NCBI RefSeq assembly: GCF_016907925.1
Contig: NZ_JAFBCZ010000034.1
Location: 1-63,400, forward strand
Direction: 5' to 3'
Length of the DNA: 63,400 nucleotides
Source of the DNA: Herpetosiphon giganteus
GTDB lineage: Bacteria > Chloroflexota > Chloroflexia > Chloroflexales > Herpetosiphonaceae
Shown: positions 1-8,329 of the stretch, piece by piece
How positions within the stretch are numbered: the first letter of the stretch is position 1
How the letters are laid out: the number at the start of each line of letters is the position of its first letter
Made by a program: the position numbers and the translations under genes
Notes under the pieces: generated by a model
Database searches by the model: none
What the model saw: the letters and a program-made list of their open reading frames with translations, nothing else
What the model was told of the DNA's origin: nothing

Positions 1-63
1 GACTTGCATGCATTAGGCACGCCGCCAGCGTTCGTCCTGAGCCAGGATCAAACTCGCCGACAA
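1..63 (-). rRNA. 16S ribosomal RNA, 5' end only
   Basis: Read on the minus strand, this is the conserved start of bacterial 16S rRNA: GAGTTTGATCCTGGCTCAG is present, followed by the conserved ACGAACGCTGGCGGC segment and the GCATGCAAGTC motif. The gene runs off the left edge, so only about the first 60 bases are in the window. The mature 5' end is placed near position 63 by analogy with E. coli numbering (primer 27F site begins at base 8). Two promoters and a leader lie immediately to the right. Confidence 0.97.
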
Positions 64-331
64 GTGACCGCAGTCACTGCGTGTGCTTCTGATTTTGAGA
101 GCGGAAGCACGGTCACTCTGTTTGGTGGTAGATCAACCACCAACGCATTGACGGTGACAAAAAGAAAACTATTGATGCATGGAATGTGCTGCGGACGCAG
201 CACCCATCAGTTGGAAAGGTGCAATTTTGGCGATAAAAAATCCGCTGATGCCAAACGAGCATCGGAGCGGAGCAGTATCATCAAATGTGTGATGTTGAGC
301 AAACATCGTGCTGTCGGTCAACAGCCTGAGG
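64..331 (-). other. 16S rRNA leader region
   Basis: This is the transcribed leader between the inner rRNA promoter and the 16S 5' end. Several perfect short hairpins are visible: arms 122-128/137-143 (TTGGTGG with CCACCAA) and 186-192/197-203 (GTGCTGC with GCAGCAC), plus the terminator-like hairpin listed separately. Some of these may form the RNase III processing stem with sequence 3' of the 16S, which lies outside the window. I could not recognise a convincing boxA. No protein-coding gene is supported here. Confidence 0.7.
235..271 (-). terminator. Terminator-like hairpin in the rRNA leader
   Basis: On the minus strand the RNA would fold TCCGCT-CC-GATGC (5' arm, 271-259) against GCATC-AGCGGA (251-241). 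That is 6 plus 5 base pairs, a two-base bulge and a seven-base loop, followed directly by six U residues (240-235). This is the form of an intrinsic terminator, yet it lies downstream of both rRNA promoters and upstream of the 16S. It may be an attenuator that ribosomal antitermination must override. Confidence 0.65.
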
Positions 332-360
332 ATTCTACCACAGCCATGCGTTCTTGTCAA
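332..360 (-). promoter_or_regulatory. rRNA promoter P2 (proximal)
   Basis: Minus-strand -35 TTGACA (355-360) and -10 TAGAAT (332-337) are separated by exactly 17 bases. It is almost a consensus sigma-70 type promoter, as expected for an rRNA operon. Confidence 0.85.
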
Positions 361-434
361 ATCGCGTGTCCGTGGGTGAAGGTCTCAGTTGGTGTGTCGT
401 GACTCGTTTCAAGTCATGCGTTGACAGCCCGAGG

Positions 435-463
435 ATTCTACCGCAGATCGGCAGCCTTGTCAA
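435..463 (-). promoter_or_regulatory. rRNA promoter P1 (distal)
   Basis: A second copy of the same layout: minus-strand -35 TTGACA (458-463), 17-base spacer, -10 TAGAAT (435-440). The bases just after the -10 (CCTC-GGG) also match P2, so the two look like a duplicated promoter unit about 103 bp apart. Confidence 0.85.
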
Positions 464-563
464 ATGCGACGAAGCACGGAACCGCGAAGCGCGCGAAGGA
501 ACACGAAGATGGGGCTATTGTCTATCGGCTGTGGGCTTCAGGTTTCTGCCTTTTGACTTCTGA

Positions 564-622
564 CTTCGGATTCATCCCTCATCCTTCATCCCTCATCCTT
601 CATCCCTCATCCCTCATCCTTA
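564..622. repeat. Short tandem CATCCTTCATCCCT repeat
   Basis: Head-to-tail copies of a 7-14 bp CATCC(T/C)T word. The same word, in both orientations (AAGGATGA), recurs in many other intergenic regions of the window. It lies between the rRNA promoter region and the end of the Sir2 gene. Confidence 0.7.
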
Positions 623-624
623 CT

Positions 625-1374
625 CTACTCTGGCCATGCTGCTTTGACTAAGGCTGGAAGGATGATGCCGCTCGCACCGCGCAAGCAACATTCAAAGGTA
701 TCGGAAAGATAGGTCTGATCGGTGTTGACTTCGATGCCATAGGCTCCATGCTCAATTGCGGTAACTGGCAACGTGGCTGCGGGCGGCACTAAGCCCGATG
801 TGCCAATCGAAAACACAACATCTGCTTGAATACAGGCTGCTTTGGCATGATTAAAGGTTTTGGTCGGCAAAACTTCGCCAAACCAGACAATATCAGGCCG
901 CAATAAGGCACGGCAGCGCGGACAGCGTGGCACACCAATTTCGTCGGCTGGCAACCAAGCCGATTCTTCGATGACCACATGTTCTTTGGAGCATTTGACG
1001 CGGCCAATGTTGCCATGAAGTTCCAAAACATTGGTCGAGCCAGCTCGTTGATGCAAACTATCAACATTTTGGGTTATCAAGGTCAACTGTGGCACATGCT
1101 CGGCCATTTTTACTAGGGCATAATGACCAGCATTTGGGCTAGCTTGCGCAACCAAGTCCCGCCGATAGCCATACCAATCCCAAACCAGCTTGGGATTACG
1201 CTCAAAGGCTTCGGGCGTGGCCAAATCTTCGGGCTTCATGCGCGCCCAAAAGCCAGTTTGGGCATCACGAAAGGTTGGAATTCCGCTCTCTGCCGAGATT
1301 CCAGCGCCAGTTAAAATTGCGATTCGTTCTGCTTGACGTAGACGTTGCAAAATTTCTTCGGGAAATTTGGCCAT
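625..1374 (-). CDS. Sir2-family NAD-dependent protein deacylase (sirtuin)
   Basis: Removes acyl groups from lysines using NAD+. Visible sirtuin motifs in order: GAGISAESGIPTFRD (NAD-binding loop, about residues 23-37), TQNVDSLHQRAG (nicotinamide pocket) and HGN with the catalytic histidine. A zinc-ribbon region follows with one clear CPRC pair; the first pair is reduced to a single Cys (VKCSKEH), so zinc binding may be atypical. At 249 residues it has the usual bacterial length. The start is the ATG at 1374, six bases after an AGAGGAG Shine-Dalgarno; an upstream TTG is less likely. Third gene of the minus-strand operon with the pseudokinase and the degenerate Sir2 paralogue. Confidence 0.9.
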   Translation of the reverse strand: MAKFPEEILQRLRQAERIAILTGAGISAESGIPTFRDAQTGFWARMKPEDLATPEAFERNPKLVWDWYGYRRDLVAQASPNAGHYALVKMAEHVPQLTLITQNVDSLHQRAGSTNVLELHGNIGRVKCSKEHVVIEESAWLPADEIGVPRCPRCRALLRPDIVWFGEVLPTKTFNHAKAACIQADVVFSIGTSGLVPPAATLPVTAIEHGAYGIEVNTDQTYLSDTFECCLRGASGIILPALVKAAWPE

Positions 1375-1397
1375 AACCAACTCCTCTCTCAATCTGC

Positions 1398-2138
1398 TTA
1401 TTCGAAAACTGCAACCAATTGGGGCAACAGCTCAGAGAGCGTGCCATGCAAGGTGTGATCGGTAAAAAAGCCAAAGGTTGAGGGCTGGCGGTTAATTTCA
1501 ATCACCGTTGCCCCATTGCGTTTGGCATGCAATGGTAATGATGCAGCTGGCTGCACCACCGACTCAGTGCCAATACACAGAAACACATCGCAAACCGTCG
1601 CTTGATCAGCTTCGCGCAAGCGTTCGCGCGGCACACCCTCGCCATACAACACCACATCGGGGCGTAAATAGCCACCAGTCCGTGGGCAGCGCGGCGGAAT
1701 TTCGTTCTCATCCCACGAATCGACCATACCGCCATCTTCGTAGGAGCGCATGCGCGCCAAATTGCCATGCAATTCGATCAACTCGCGGCTGCCAGCCCGC
1801 CAATGCAGGCCATCGGTGGCTTGGGTAATCAGTTTAAATTTGGGCACAAGTTGCTCTAAATCAACCAAGGCATAATGCGCTGCACTTGGTTCCGCAGCTT
1901 CGGCCAAGCCCCGACGATAGGCGAACCATTCCCAAACTAAGCGTGGATTGCGCAAGAATGCTTCAACCGTTGCCAATTCCTGCGGCTCATAACCAGCCCA
2001 ACGTTCTTCACGTTGCTGGGCCTCGCGAAAGCTGGGAATCCCACATTCTTGAGCCAAGCCGCCACCAGTCAGCACGGTAATTGATTGGGCATTGCGTAAG
2101 CGTTGCAACAAAACGTCTGGCAAATCGAACACGCTCAA
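1398..2138 (-). CDS. Degenerate Sir2-like protein
   Basis: Clearly related to the next gene over its whole length, but with the signature residues changed. The GAGIS loop reads GGGLA, TQNVD reads TQATD (the conserved Asn is lost), and only one zinc-type Cys remains (PRCPRTGG). HGN with the catalytic His and GIPSFRE are kept. It may bind NAD or a related ligand without being a normal deacylase. The likely start is TTG at 2138, seven bases after AGGAGG. Its TTGA overlaps the stop of the pseudokinase gene, so the two are probably translationally coupled. Confidence 0.8.
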   Translation of the reverse strand: MSVFDLPDVLLQRLRNAQSITVLTGGGLAQECGIPSFREAQQREERWAGYEPQELATVEAFLRNPRLVWEWFAYRRGLAEAAEPSAAHYALVDLEQLVPKFKLITQATDGLHWRAGSRELIELHGNLARMRSYEDGGMVDSWDENEIPPRCPRTGGYLRPDVVLYGEGVPRERLREADQATVCDVFLCIGTESVVQPAASLPLHAKRNGATVIEINRQPSTFGFFTDHTLHGTLSELLPQLVAVFE

Positions 2139-3919
2139 GGGGTTTCCTCCTGCTGCAAAAGATCACGCGAAATCCAACCGGTCATCGCTTGACCATCTTT
2201 TTCAAACACAATATTGATCCAGACAATGCCACCTTGGGTCACAATTGCATTTGGATCGGGCGCAACGACACGGGTATTGGCCGGAATTGACATGATGATG
2301 TTGCTACCATCATTTTTATATTCGGCGGTCGAACGCACGTTGCTTTCTTGCGAGGTCTTGAAAATCAACTCGCCAGCTGTCGTTGGCAAATCTGACTCGT
2401 CTGGCTTCACCGTCGGTTGCGGCTTGCCCATATTCAGGCTATCAATCCAGCCAGTAATCCGACGGCCTTGATAATCGTTAATTTCGATTTTGGCCCAACC
2501 ATTGCTGGTCATATTCGTTGCAGGATCGCGAATGATCACTTCGGTGTTACGCGGCAAGGTCACTACCAAGGCGCTATTGCGATCTTGGTTGGTATACACT
2601 GGCGTATTATCTTGAATGATCACATAGGTTTCGCTTTGGGTGCCAGGCAGCAAGTTACAGGCCCAGCCTGGAATATAGCCACAAGCCCAAGTTTTGGCGG
2701 CCCCGCTCAGCAGCCAATTGCGGCCAAAGGTAAAGCCCCAAACACAGCCAACCACTAATAAGGTGATTAATGTGAGGCCAAATGCTCGCCGCCAGATGAA
2801 ATTCAAGCAGCCACGGCGATAGGTTTCGCGCCGAATTTCGCTGCGCAATTCACTGCGCAATTCTTCGCGGCTAATCCCTTGTTGCACTGGCGGAGCTGGT
2901 TGCGGCGCATAATATTGAGCTGGTGGCTGTTGCACCGCTTGTTGCTGGATTGGTGGCGGCGCTTGGCGCGGTGGCATCATTGGCTTAGGAGGCGCAACAT
3001 TCCAATTGGGCGCAGCACTGGCCGATGGTGCTTGGCGTGGCGGTGGCGTGGGCGTTGGTTGGGTTCGGCGTTGGGTCAAATTTTGGCGCATATCGCGCAT
3101 GGTGTCGCGCAGCGCAGGCAATGGCCGCACCAATTGCTTGGTCGGTGCATCAGCAGCCGAATCAACCGCCGCTAAATCACGTGCCAAGGCCGCCACAGTC
3201 GCCGTGCGTTGATTGGGATCTTTGGCAGTTGCCACATGCAGCGCCGCCACCAATGATGGCACAAAACCATTGACCTGTTGATAGATCGATGGCAAATCTT
3301 TATTCGTTTGGTCAGGCGTAATGCCGGTCAGCAGTTCGTAGCCCAGTAAGCCAAGGCTATAGACCACCGAACGCTCATCAGGTGCGCCGCCATTCAAGCG
3401 TTCTGGCGCACGATAGGCCTGCATATCAGCCCGTAATTCTTCGTTGCTCAGCCACCAAGGTTCAATTAACACCGCCCGATCGGTGCTGGTCAGCAAAATC
3501 GCGCGCGAGCCAATCGGCGGCGTAGGCGTTTGGGTGGTAATCGTAATCGAAACCGCCCCAACCACTTGGCGCAGCACTTCCAGCGCTCGCTCGGCAGATA
3601 ACGGCAAGCGATCGCGCAATAATTCGCCATCGACATCCTCGGTAATCATGTAGGGCCGATTACCAACCTCGCCATTATCATAGACATCGAGCAAACCAGG
3701 ATGGGTGCGTTTGGCAAGGCCTTGAGCCTCATCATTAAAGCGCTTGCGTAATTGAGCGTTTTCTAACAAGTCGGGGCGCAGCAGATGGACTAAAACTGAA
3801 CGACTCAGCCGTTCGTCGGTTGCCCGAAACACCAATGCCAAGCGATTCTCGCCCAAACGGGCTTGAACGCGATAGCGGTTGTGGAGTAATGGTGTTGAAG
3901 GAGCAGCAGGTTGCGTCAT
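2135..3919 (-). CDS. Membrane pseudokinase with two SH3-like domains
   Basis: 594 residues. Residues ~15-250 have the Ser/Thr kinase fold (start RYRVQARLG; YRAPER near 169-174; SLGLLGYELLTG near 188-199). The glycine loop has lost its glycines, the VAIK lysine is absent (VLVHLL, ~42-47), and no HRD or DFG motif can be found, so it is probably catalytically dead. A proline/glutamine-rich linker (~285-350) leads to one transmembrane helix (~379-397) and two extracytoplasmic SH3b-like modules (~431-497 and ~518-590). This suggests a wall- or ligand-sensing receptor with a cytoplasmic scaffold. First gene of the operon with the two Sir2 proteins. Confidence 0.8.
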   Translation of the reverse strand: MTQPAAPSTPLLHNRYRVQARLGENRLALVFRATDERLSRSVLVHLLRPDLLENAQLRKRFNDEAQGLAKRTHPGLLDVYDNGEVGNRPYMITEDVDGELLRDRLPLSAERALEVLRQVVGAVSITITTQTPTPPIGSRAILLTSTDRAVLIEPWWLSNEELRADMQAYRAPERLNGGAPDERSVVYSLGLLGYELLTGITPDQTNKDLPSIYQQVNGFVPSLVAALHVATAKDPNQRTATVAALARDLAAVDSAADAPTKQLVRPLPALRDTMRDMRQNLTQRRTQPTPTPPPRQAPSASAAPNWNVAPPKPMMPPRQAPPPIQQQAVQQPPAQYYAPQPAPPVQQGISREELRSELRSEIRRETYRRGCLNFIWRRAFGLTLITLLVVGCVWGFTFGRNWLLSGAAKTWACGYIPGWACNLLPGTQSETYVIIQDNTPVYTNQDRNSALVVTLPRNTEVIIRDPATNMTSNGWAKIEINDYQGRRITGWIDSLNMGKPQPTVKPDESDLPTTAGELIFKTSQESNVRSTAEYKNDGSNIIMSIPANTRVVAPDPNAIVTQGGIVWINIVFEKDGQAMTGWISRDLLQQEETP

Positions 3920-3970
3920 ATATTACATTCACCTTGCAACGCCGAGCAAATCTCGACACTACGCCAAGGG

Positions 3971-4660
3971 CTACGGTTTGACCGCAATAACTAACTCATA
4001 AGCATCAGCTTGCCAAGGCCGAATTTCACAATCGCAGCAGCCAAAATGTTGTAATAATTGCTGCAATTGCTCAGCTGTCCAAGCTTTGCCTGGCAACCAA
4101 CGGGCATGCCGCGGTGTCCAAGTGCTGATGATTAATGTACCTTCTGGTTGTAAAACCCGCCACATTTCAGCGATTGCCCGCCGTGGACGGGGAAAATATT
4201 CCAACGCTTCTAAACATGTTACCACGCCAAAGCTTTGATCAGGCCAGCGTTGTAATTGATCGCCGCTGCCTTCGTGCCATTGGATGCGTTCGGCGAATCC
4301 TGCTTGCTGGGCTTTGTGTTTGGCTTGCGCCAACATCGCCGCCGTCAGATCAAGCCCATGAATCGCTCCAGCAAACCAAGTTTCGCGGGCAATCAATAAG
4401 GGAACCCGGCCCGTTCCAGTACCAACATCAAGCGTCGCCGCTTGGGGCAAGGCCATCAAAGCGACGCGCAACGGCCCGCCAAGATGCACCTCGTCGTGGA
4501 TTGTAACATTGCTACGCACCCGATCATAAATCGATGCACCGCGACTGTAAATCCAACGCACGACCCCACGCCCAAAATAGCTGCCTTCGCCAATAATAAT
4601 TAGCCAATACAGCAACCCGAGCAGAACAACGACACCACTTAGCAGCCAAATCCAAATCAT
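3971..4660 (-). CDS. SAM-dependent methyltransferase, class I, membrane-anchored
   Basis: 229 residues. A hydrophobic N-terminal helix (~1-24) probably anchors it in the membrane. The cytoplasmic part carries SAM motif I (LDVGTGTGRVPLLIA), a later acidic strand end (IHGLDLT) and a CLEALEYFPRPRRA stretch, typical of methyltransferases of the UbiE/BioC type. The substrate cannot be told. The ATG is only seven bases after a TGC-TATAAT extended -10 and there is no Shine-Dalgarno, so the mRNA may be leaderless. It shares its strand with the pseudokinase operon, 51 bp upstream of it. Confidence 0.85.
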   Translation of the reverse strand: MIWIWLLSGVVVLLGLLYWLIIIGEGSYFGRGVVRWIYSRGASIYDRVRSNVTIHDEVHLGGPLRVALMALPQAATLDVGTGTGRVPLLIARETWFAGAIHGLDLTAAMLAQAKHKAQQAGFAERIQWHEGSGDQLQRWPDQSFGVVTCLEALEYFPRPRRAIAEMWRVLQPEGTLIISTWTPRHARWLPGKAWTAEQLQQLLQHFGCCDCEIRPWQADAYELVIAVKP

Positions 4661-4667
4661 AGGCCCG

Positions 4668-4676
4668 ATTATAGCA
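4668..4676 (-). promoter_or_regulatory. Extended -10 promoter for the methyltransferase
   Basis: Minus strand TGC-TATAAT. The start codon begins eight bases past the last T of the -10 hexamer, where the first transcribed base is expected. No good -35 was found. Confidence 0.6.
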
Positions 4677-4769
4677 TAGCCCTCTTGTGGCTAGCAGCAT
4701 TCGCAGTCTATAATCAGCTATTCGGCAAACAACCATCGCTGGTCGCAACGCCGCGACTAAGGAGCGTGT

Positions 4770-6248
4770 ATGCACGAGCTTGTGAGCCACTTTGCAGCTT
4801 TCCGCCGTCAGATTGTTGGGATCGATCAGCATTTTATGACACCTTATGGCTCGCTGCCAATAGTCTACGCCGATTGGACGGCGAGCGGGCGTTTATATGC
4901 CCCAATTGAGCAGCAAATGTTGCAGGTTTTTGGGCCATTCGTCGGCAATACCCACTCCGAATCAAATGTCACTGGCACCTCGATGACCGAAGCCTACCAT
5001 TTTGCCCAACGCTTGATCAAGCAGCATGTCAACGCCGCCAGCGATGATGTGTTGATCTTGGCTGGCTCTGGCATGACCGCTGTCGTCAATAAGTTTCAGC
5101 GCATTTTGGGCTTACGCATGCCCGAACAATGGGCCGAGCAGATTAAATTCGCCAAACACGAGCGGCCTGTCGTCTTCATCTCGCATATGGAGCACCATTC
5201 CAACCATACCTCGTGGCTCGAAACCATCGCCGAGGTTGTGGTTGTGCCACCCGATGAGCAAGGCCTGATCGATCCGGCGAACTTGGATGCCTTGCTGCCA
5301 GCCTACGCCGAACGCAGCGTGAAAATCGGAGCCTTCACCGCATGCTCGAATGTTACTGGCATTCGCACGCCCTACTACGAATTGGCCAAAGTAATGCACG
5401 CTCACGGCGGGGTTTGCTTCGTCGATTTTTCTGCTTCTGCACCCTATGTTGCCATTGATATGCACCCAACTGACCCAGCAGCGGCGCTTGATGCGATTTA
5501 TTTCTCGCCACATAAATGTTTGGGCGGCCCAGCCACACCTGGCGTACTGGTTTTTAGCAGCAAGCTCTACCACAATCGTGTGCCCGACCAACCAGGCGGC
5601 GGCACGGTCAATTGGACCAACCCATGGATGGGCCATAGTTTTATCAGCGATATTGAGGCCCGCGAGGATGGCGGAACTCCAGCCTTTTTACAAACCATCA
5701 AGGCAGCATTGGCCTTGCAACTCAAGCAAACGATGGGCGTTGAACAGATCGAAGCCCGCGAGGCCCAGCTGACCCAGCGTTTATTCCACGGCTTGCGCTC
5801 GATCCAGCGCTTGCACATTCTCGCCGATCATGTGGAACAACGGCAGGGGATCTTTTCGTTCTATATCGAAAACCTGCACTACAACTTGGTGGTGCAACTG
5901 CTCAACGATCGTTTTGGGGTCCAAGTGCGCGGCGGATGTTCATGCGCTGGAACCTATGGCCACTATCTGTTGCACGTCGATCCCCAGCGTTCCAAACGGA
6001 TCACCGATCGAATTGATCAAGGCGATTTATCGGGCAAACCTGGCTGGGTGCGTCTATCGATTCATCCAACGACAACCGATCAGGAAGCAGATTATTTAAT
6101 TGATGCACTTGATCAGGTGGTGCGCAACAGCGATAATTGGGCTAACGATTATCAGTATTCCAACAAAACCAATGAATGGCGGCATCGCCAGCCAGTTCAA
6201 CAAGATATAGGAGCGTGGTTTCAGTGTTGCGATTTGGTCGAGCATTAA
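4770..6248 (+). CDS. Class V aminotransferase / cysteine desulfurase-like PLP enzyme
   Basis: 492 residues of the fold-type I PLP family. The Schiff-base lysine is K249 in YFSPHKCLGG. Upstream are the HMEHHSNHTSW segment and the VDFSASAPYV strand with the PLP-contacting Asp. A C-terminal GGCSCAG contains cysteines near the place of the desulfurase loop, so sulfur transfer is possible, but the true substrate is unknown. ATG at 4770 follows AAGGAG at six bases. Its last 25 bases overlap the start of the downstream hydrolase gene, suggesting co-expression. Confidence 0.85.
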   Translation: MHELVSHFAAFRRQIVGIDQHFMTPYGSLPIVYADWTASGRLYAPIEQQMLQVFGPFVGNTHSESNVTGTSMTEAYHFAQRLIKQHVNAASDDVLILAGSGMTAVVNKFQRILGLRMPEQWAEQIKFAKHERPVVFISHMEHHSNHTSWLETIAEVVVVPPDEQGLIDPANLDALLPAYAERSVKIGAFTACSNVTGIRTPYYELAKVMHAHGGVCFVDFSASAPYVAIDMHPTDPAAALDAIYFSPHKCLGGPATPGVLVFSSKLYHNRVPDQPGGGTVNWTNPWMGHSFISDIEAREDGGTPAFLQTIKAALALQLKQTMGVEQIEAREAQLTQRLFHGLRSIQRLHILADHVEQRQGIFSFYIENLHYNLVVQLLNDRFGVQVRGGCSCAGTYGHYLLHVDPQRSKRITDRIDQGDLSGKPGWVRLSIHPTTTDQEADYLIDALDQVVRNSDNWANDYQYSNKTNEWRHRQPVQQDIGAWFQCCDLVEH

Positions 6249-7294
6249 TTAAATTTGGGCGCGGGCTGCTTGGCTGGCTTGGCATCTTCAATCTGCTGAG
6301 CGCAATTGCGAATGCGCCCAACCTTGGCTGGCTAGCGCAACGCCGCAATGACGGCGTTCTTGGCGCATTGCTGGCAGTTTGGGGCTGGCGCGGCGGGCGC
6401 TGGCGCTGGCTAAGTGTTTGGTTGGCAGTGTCAATCCAATTAGGCTTGGCTTCGCTGCGCAGTTTGTGGCATAACCCGCTGCGCAATTTTGCTGCTGGCT
6501 CAAGCAGCTGCGAGCCAATCAAGATTATGCTCGATTCTGGCCAGCATGTGCCTGGTTTGTGGTATGCCAAATCGCACACCAATACCGCAATTCTCTATTT
6601 ACACGGCGCTGGCAACGATAAAACCCGCTACGCCACTCGCGCCATCGACCAATTGCAACAGGCTGGGTTTAGCGTTTTGGCAATCGATCTTGCTGGCCAA
6701 GGTGAAAACCCGCGAACCTTGGATGTACCCGATAGCAACACCGATGTCGCAGCAGGAGTGGCTTGGCTGCGCCAACATGCCCAAAAGGTGGTTGTGGTGG
6801 CGGTAAGTTTGGGCGGTTGTATTGGCTCGCGCGCGATTGCCGATGGAGTTGCGGTTGATGGTTTGGTGATTATTGGCTCGCCAGTTGTGCTCGATCTCGA
6901 GAGCAATCATTATATTCGCAGCGAAATACGCGCTTTTTTACGCCCAGCATTCTGGCAATACCCCGACCGTATGACGTTGTTTCAGCTGTGGCAGCAATGG
7001 CAAGCGCCGCCAATGCGGATCGCAATTGGCTTTAACCAGCTTTTCCCAACCCTGAATCTGAACGATTCGCTCAGTCGGATTCGTGCGCCAATCCTGTTGG
7101 TCTATGGCCAGCGCGACCGCATTGCACCCTATCAGGCAGTTTTGAGCAACCTCGCGACCATTCCTGACGTAACATTGCAACTGATGCCTGAACACAGCCA
7201 TCTGACGTTGCCAATGGAGAGCTTTCCGTTAAGCGCAATTACAACTTGGATTCACGAGAGAATCGAGTCGAGTGAAGGAGCAATCAATGTTTGA
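6224..7294 (+). CDS. Alpha/beta hydrolase, membrane-associated
   Basis: The N-terminal ~80 residues are hydrophobic with one or two membrane segments. The rest is an alpha/beta hydrolase: LYLHGAGNDK (oxyanion region), VAVSLGG (nucleophile Ser elbow), LVYGQRDRIAP (acid region) and a late EHSHL histidine. It resembles BAAT/serine-aminopeptidase-like esterases; the substrate is unknown. The start is GTG at 6224, ten bases after AGGAG; an in-frame ATG at 6176 lacks a ribosome site. It overlaps the aminotransferase gene upstream and the HEAT gene start downstream. Confidence 0.75.
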   Translation: MLRFGRALIKFGRGLLGWLGIFNLLSAIANAPNLGWLAQRRNDGVLGALLAVWGWRGGRWRWLSVWLAVSIQLGLASLRSLWHNPLRNFAAGSSSCEPIKIMLDSGQHVPGLWYAKSHTNTAILYLHGAGNDKTRYATRAIDQLQQAGFSVLAIDLAGQGENPRTLDVPDSNTDVAAGVAWLRQHAQKVVVVAVSLGGCIGSRAIADGVAVDGLVIIGSPVVLDLESNHYIRSEIRAFLRPAFWQYPDRMTLFQLWQQWQAPPMRIAIGFNQLFPTLNLNDSLSRIRAPILLVYGQRDRIAPYQAVLSNLATIPDVTLQLMPEHSHLTLPMESFPLSAITTWIHERIESSEGAINV

Positions 7295-8321
7295 CCTAGA
7301 AATGTGGCGCGCCGATATTTTGCAACGCCTGCGCCGCTTTGTACGCGCCCCGCAAACCGAAATGGGCATCTACGGAACTGAACGCTTAACCTATTATCTG
7401 AGCAGTTTGGTGCTTGAGCCGTTTTTTCAGGCTTTCAGCAATCAGCCTTTGCGCGCAGTCGTTACCTTGGCAACAATTACCCAAACCACGGGCACTAACT
7501 TTCTGATTCACAACGCCAGCACTCTACGCTATAGCCAGCAACTGCTTTGGAGCGAGTTTGAACATTCGCCCAGTTTGCGCTTGGTGATTGAGCAAATTTT
7601 GCTTAAACTCGATGTGATTGAACATCTGCTGCACACGCTCGATGATCCTGAAGCTCAATGGTTGCGCCAAAGTTTAAGCGATGAGATTGAGCCATATCGG
7701 CGCAATGGCGAATTAACTGAATTGCGCCACGCGCTGAACGAAGTGCCATGGCAAACCCGCTACAGCACCGTGCGCTCGTTACACACGCGCCGCGGCCATT
7801 ACACTGGCAGCGATTGGCAATTAATTGAACAAGCCTTGAGCGATCGCGTGGCGATGGTACGCGCTGCGGGAGCACGCCAGCTTGGCCGCTCCCAAAGCCC
7901 ACTTGCTAGCCATCTGCGCGAACGGCTCTTTCATGTGGCCTTGTATGATCGAGATTTGGGGGCGCGCTACGCTGCGGCACGTTCGATTGGCAGCTTGCGC
8001 AATCAATTGATCGATGGCTTGAGCCGCGAAGTGCTCACCACTGCACTGTTTCATGATGATAGTTTTGTGCGCTCGGCGGCATGTTTGGTGCTGGGCCAAT
8101 TGGGCAGCGCGATGGTCACGCCCAGCATTTTGGATAGCCTGATTACGGTGTTGCAGGATGCTGACCCCTACGCCCGCGAAGCGGCAGCCAATGCCCTCGC
8201 TGCCATGGGCCAAACTGCGGCAACCGCTGATGTCTTGGCTGCACTGCGCACCGCCGTTTTAGATAGCGACCAATATGTGCACGAAGCAGCTCTCGGCGCA
8301 GTTACCGCACTCAAAGATTAA
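7287..8321 (+). CDS. HEAT-repeat protein
   Basis: 344 residues. The C-terminal half (~180-344) has at least four helical repeats of the HEAT/PBS-lyase type, with recurrent alanine-rich helices (VAMVRAAGARQLGR, LGARYAAARSIGSL, SFVRSAACLVLGQLG, PYAREAAANALAAMG). Such domains are protein-binding scaffolds; no catalytic residues are seen. ATG at 7287 is six bases after AAGGAG, and its ribosome site lies inside the end of the hydrolase gene (8 bp overlap), so these are probably coupled. A strong hairpin terminator follows. Confidence 0.8.
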   Translation: MFDLEMWRADILQRLRRFVRAPQTEMGIYGTERLTYYLSSLVLEPFFQAFSNQPLRAVVTLATITQTTGTNFLIHNASTLRYSQQLLWSEFEHSPSLRLVIEQILLKLDVIEHLLHTLDDPEAQWLRQSLSDEIEPYRRNGELTELRHALNEVPWQTRYSTVRSLHTRRGHYTGSDWQLIEQALSDRVAMVRAAGARQLGRSQSPLASHLRERLFHVALYDRDLGARYAAARSIGSLRNQLIDGLSREVLTTALFHDDSFVRSAACLVLGQLGSAMVTPSILDSLITVLQDADPYAREAAANALAAMGQTAATADVLAALRTAVLDSDQYVHEAALGAVTALKD

Positions 8322-8329
8322 ACAAAAAA

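Noticed and set aside
4-402. 132-codon open frame on the plus strand at the left edge
   Set aside because: It runs antisense through the 16S 5' end, the leader hairpins and a promoter; composition is not protein-like and there is no ribosome site.
564-622. Possible CRISPR-like tandem array
   Set aside because: The units are 7-14 bp head-to-tail with no unique spacers. Other word-repeat blocks were rejected for the same reason.
625-3919. Sir2 plus partner as a Thoeris- or DSR-type defence system
   Set aside because: There is no TIR (ThsB), SIR2-long helical effector or other defence gene. The second Sir2 looks like an ordinary deacylase.
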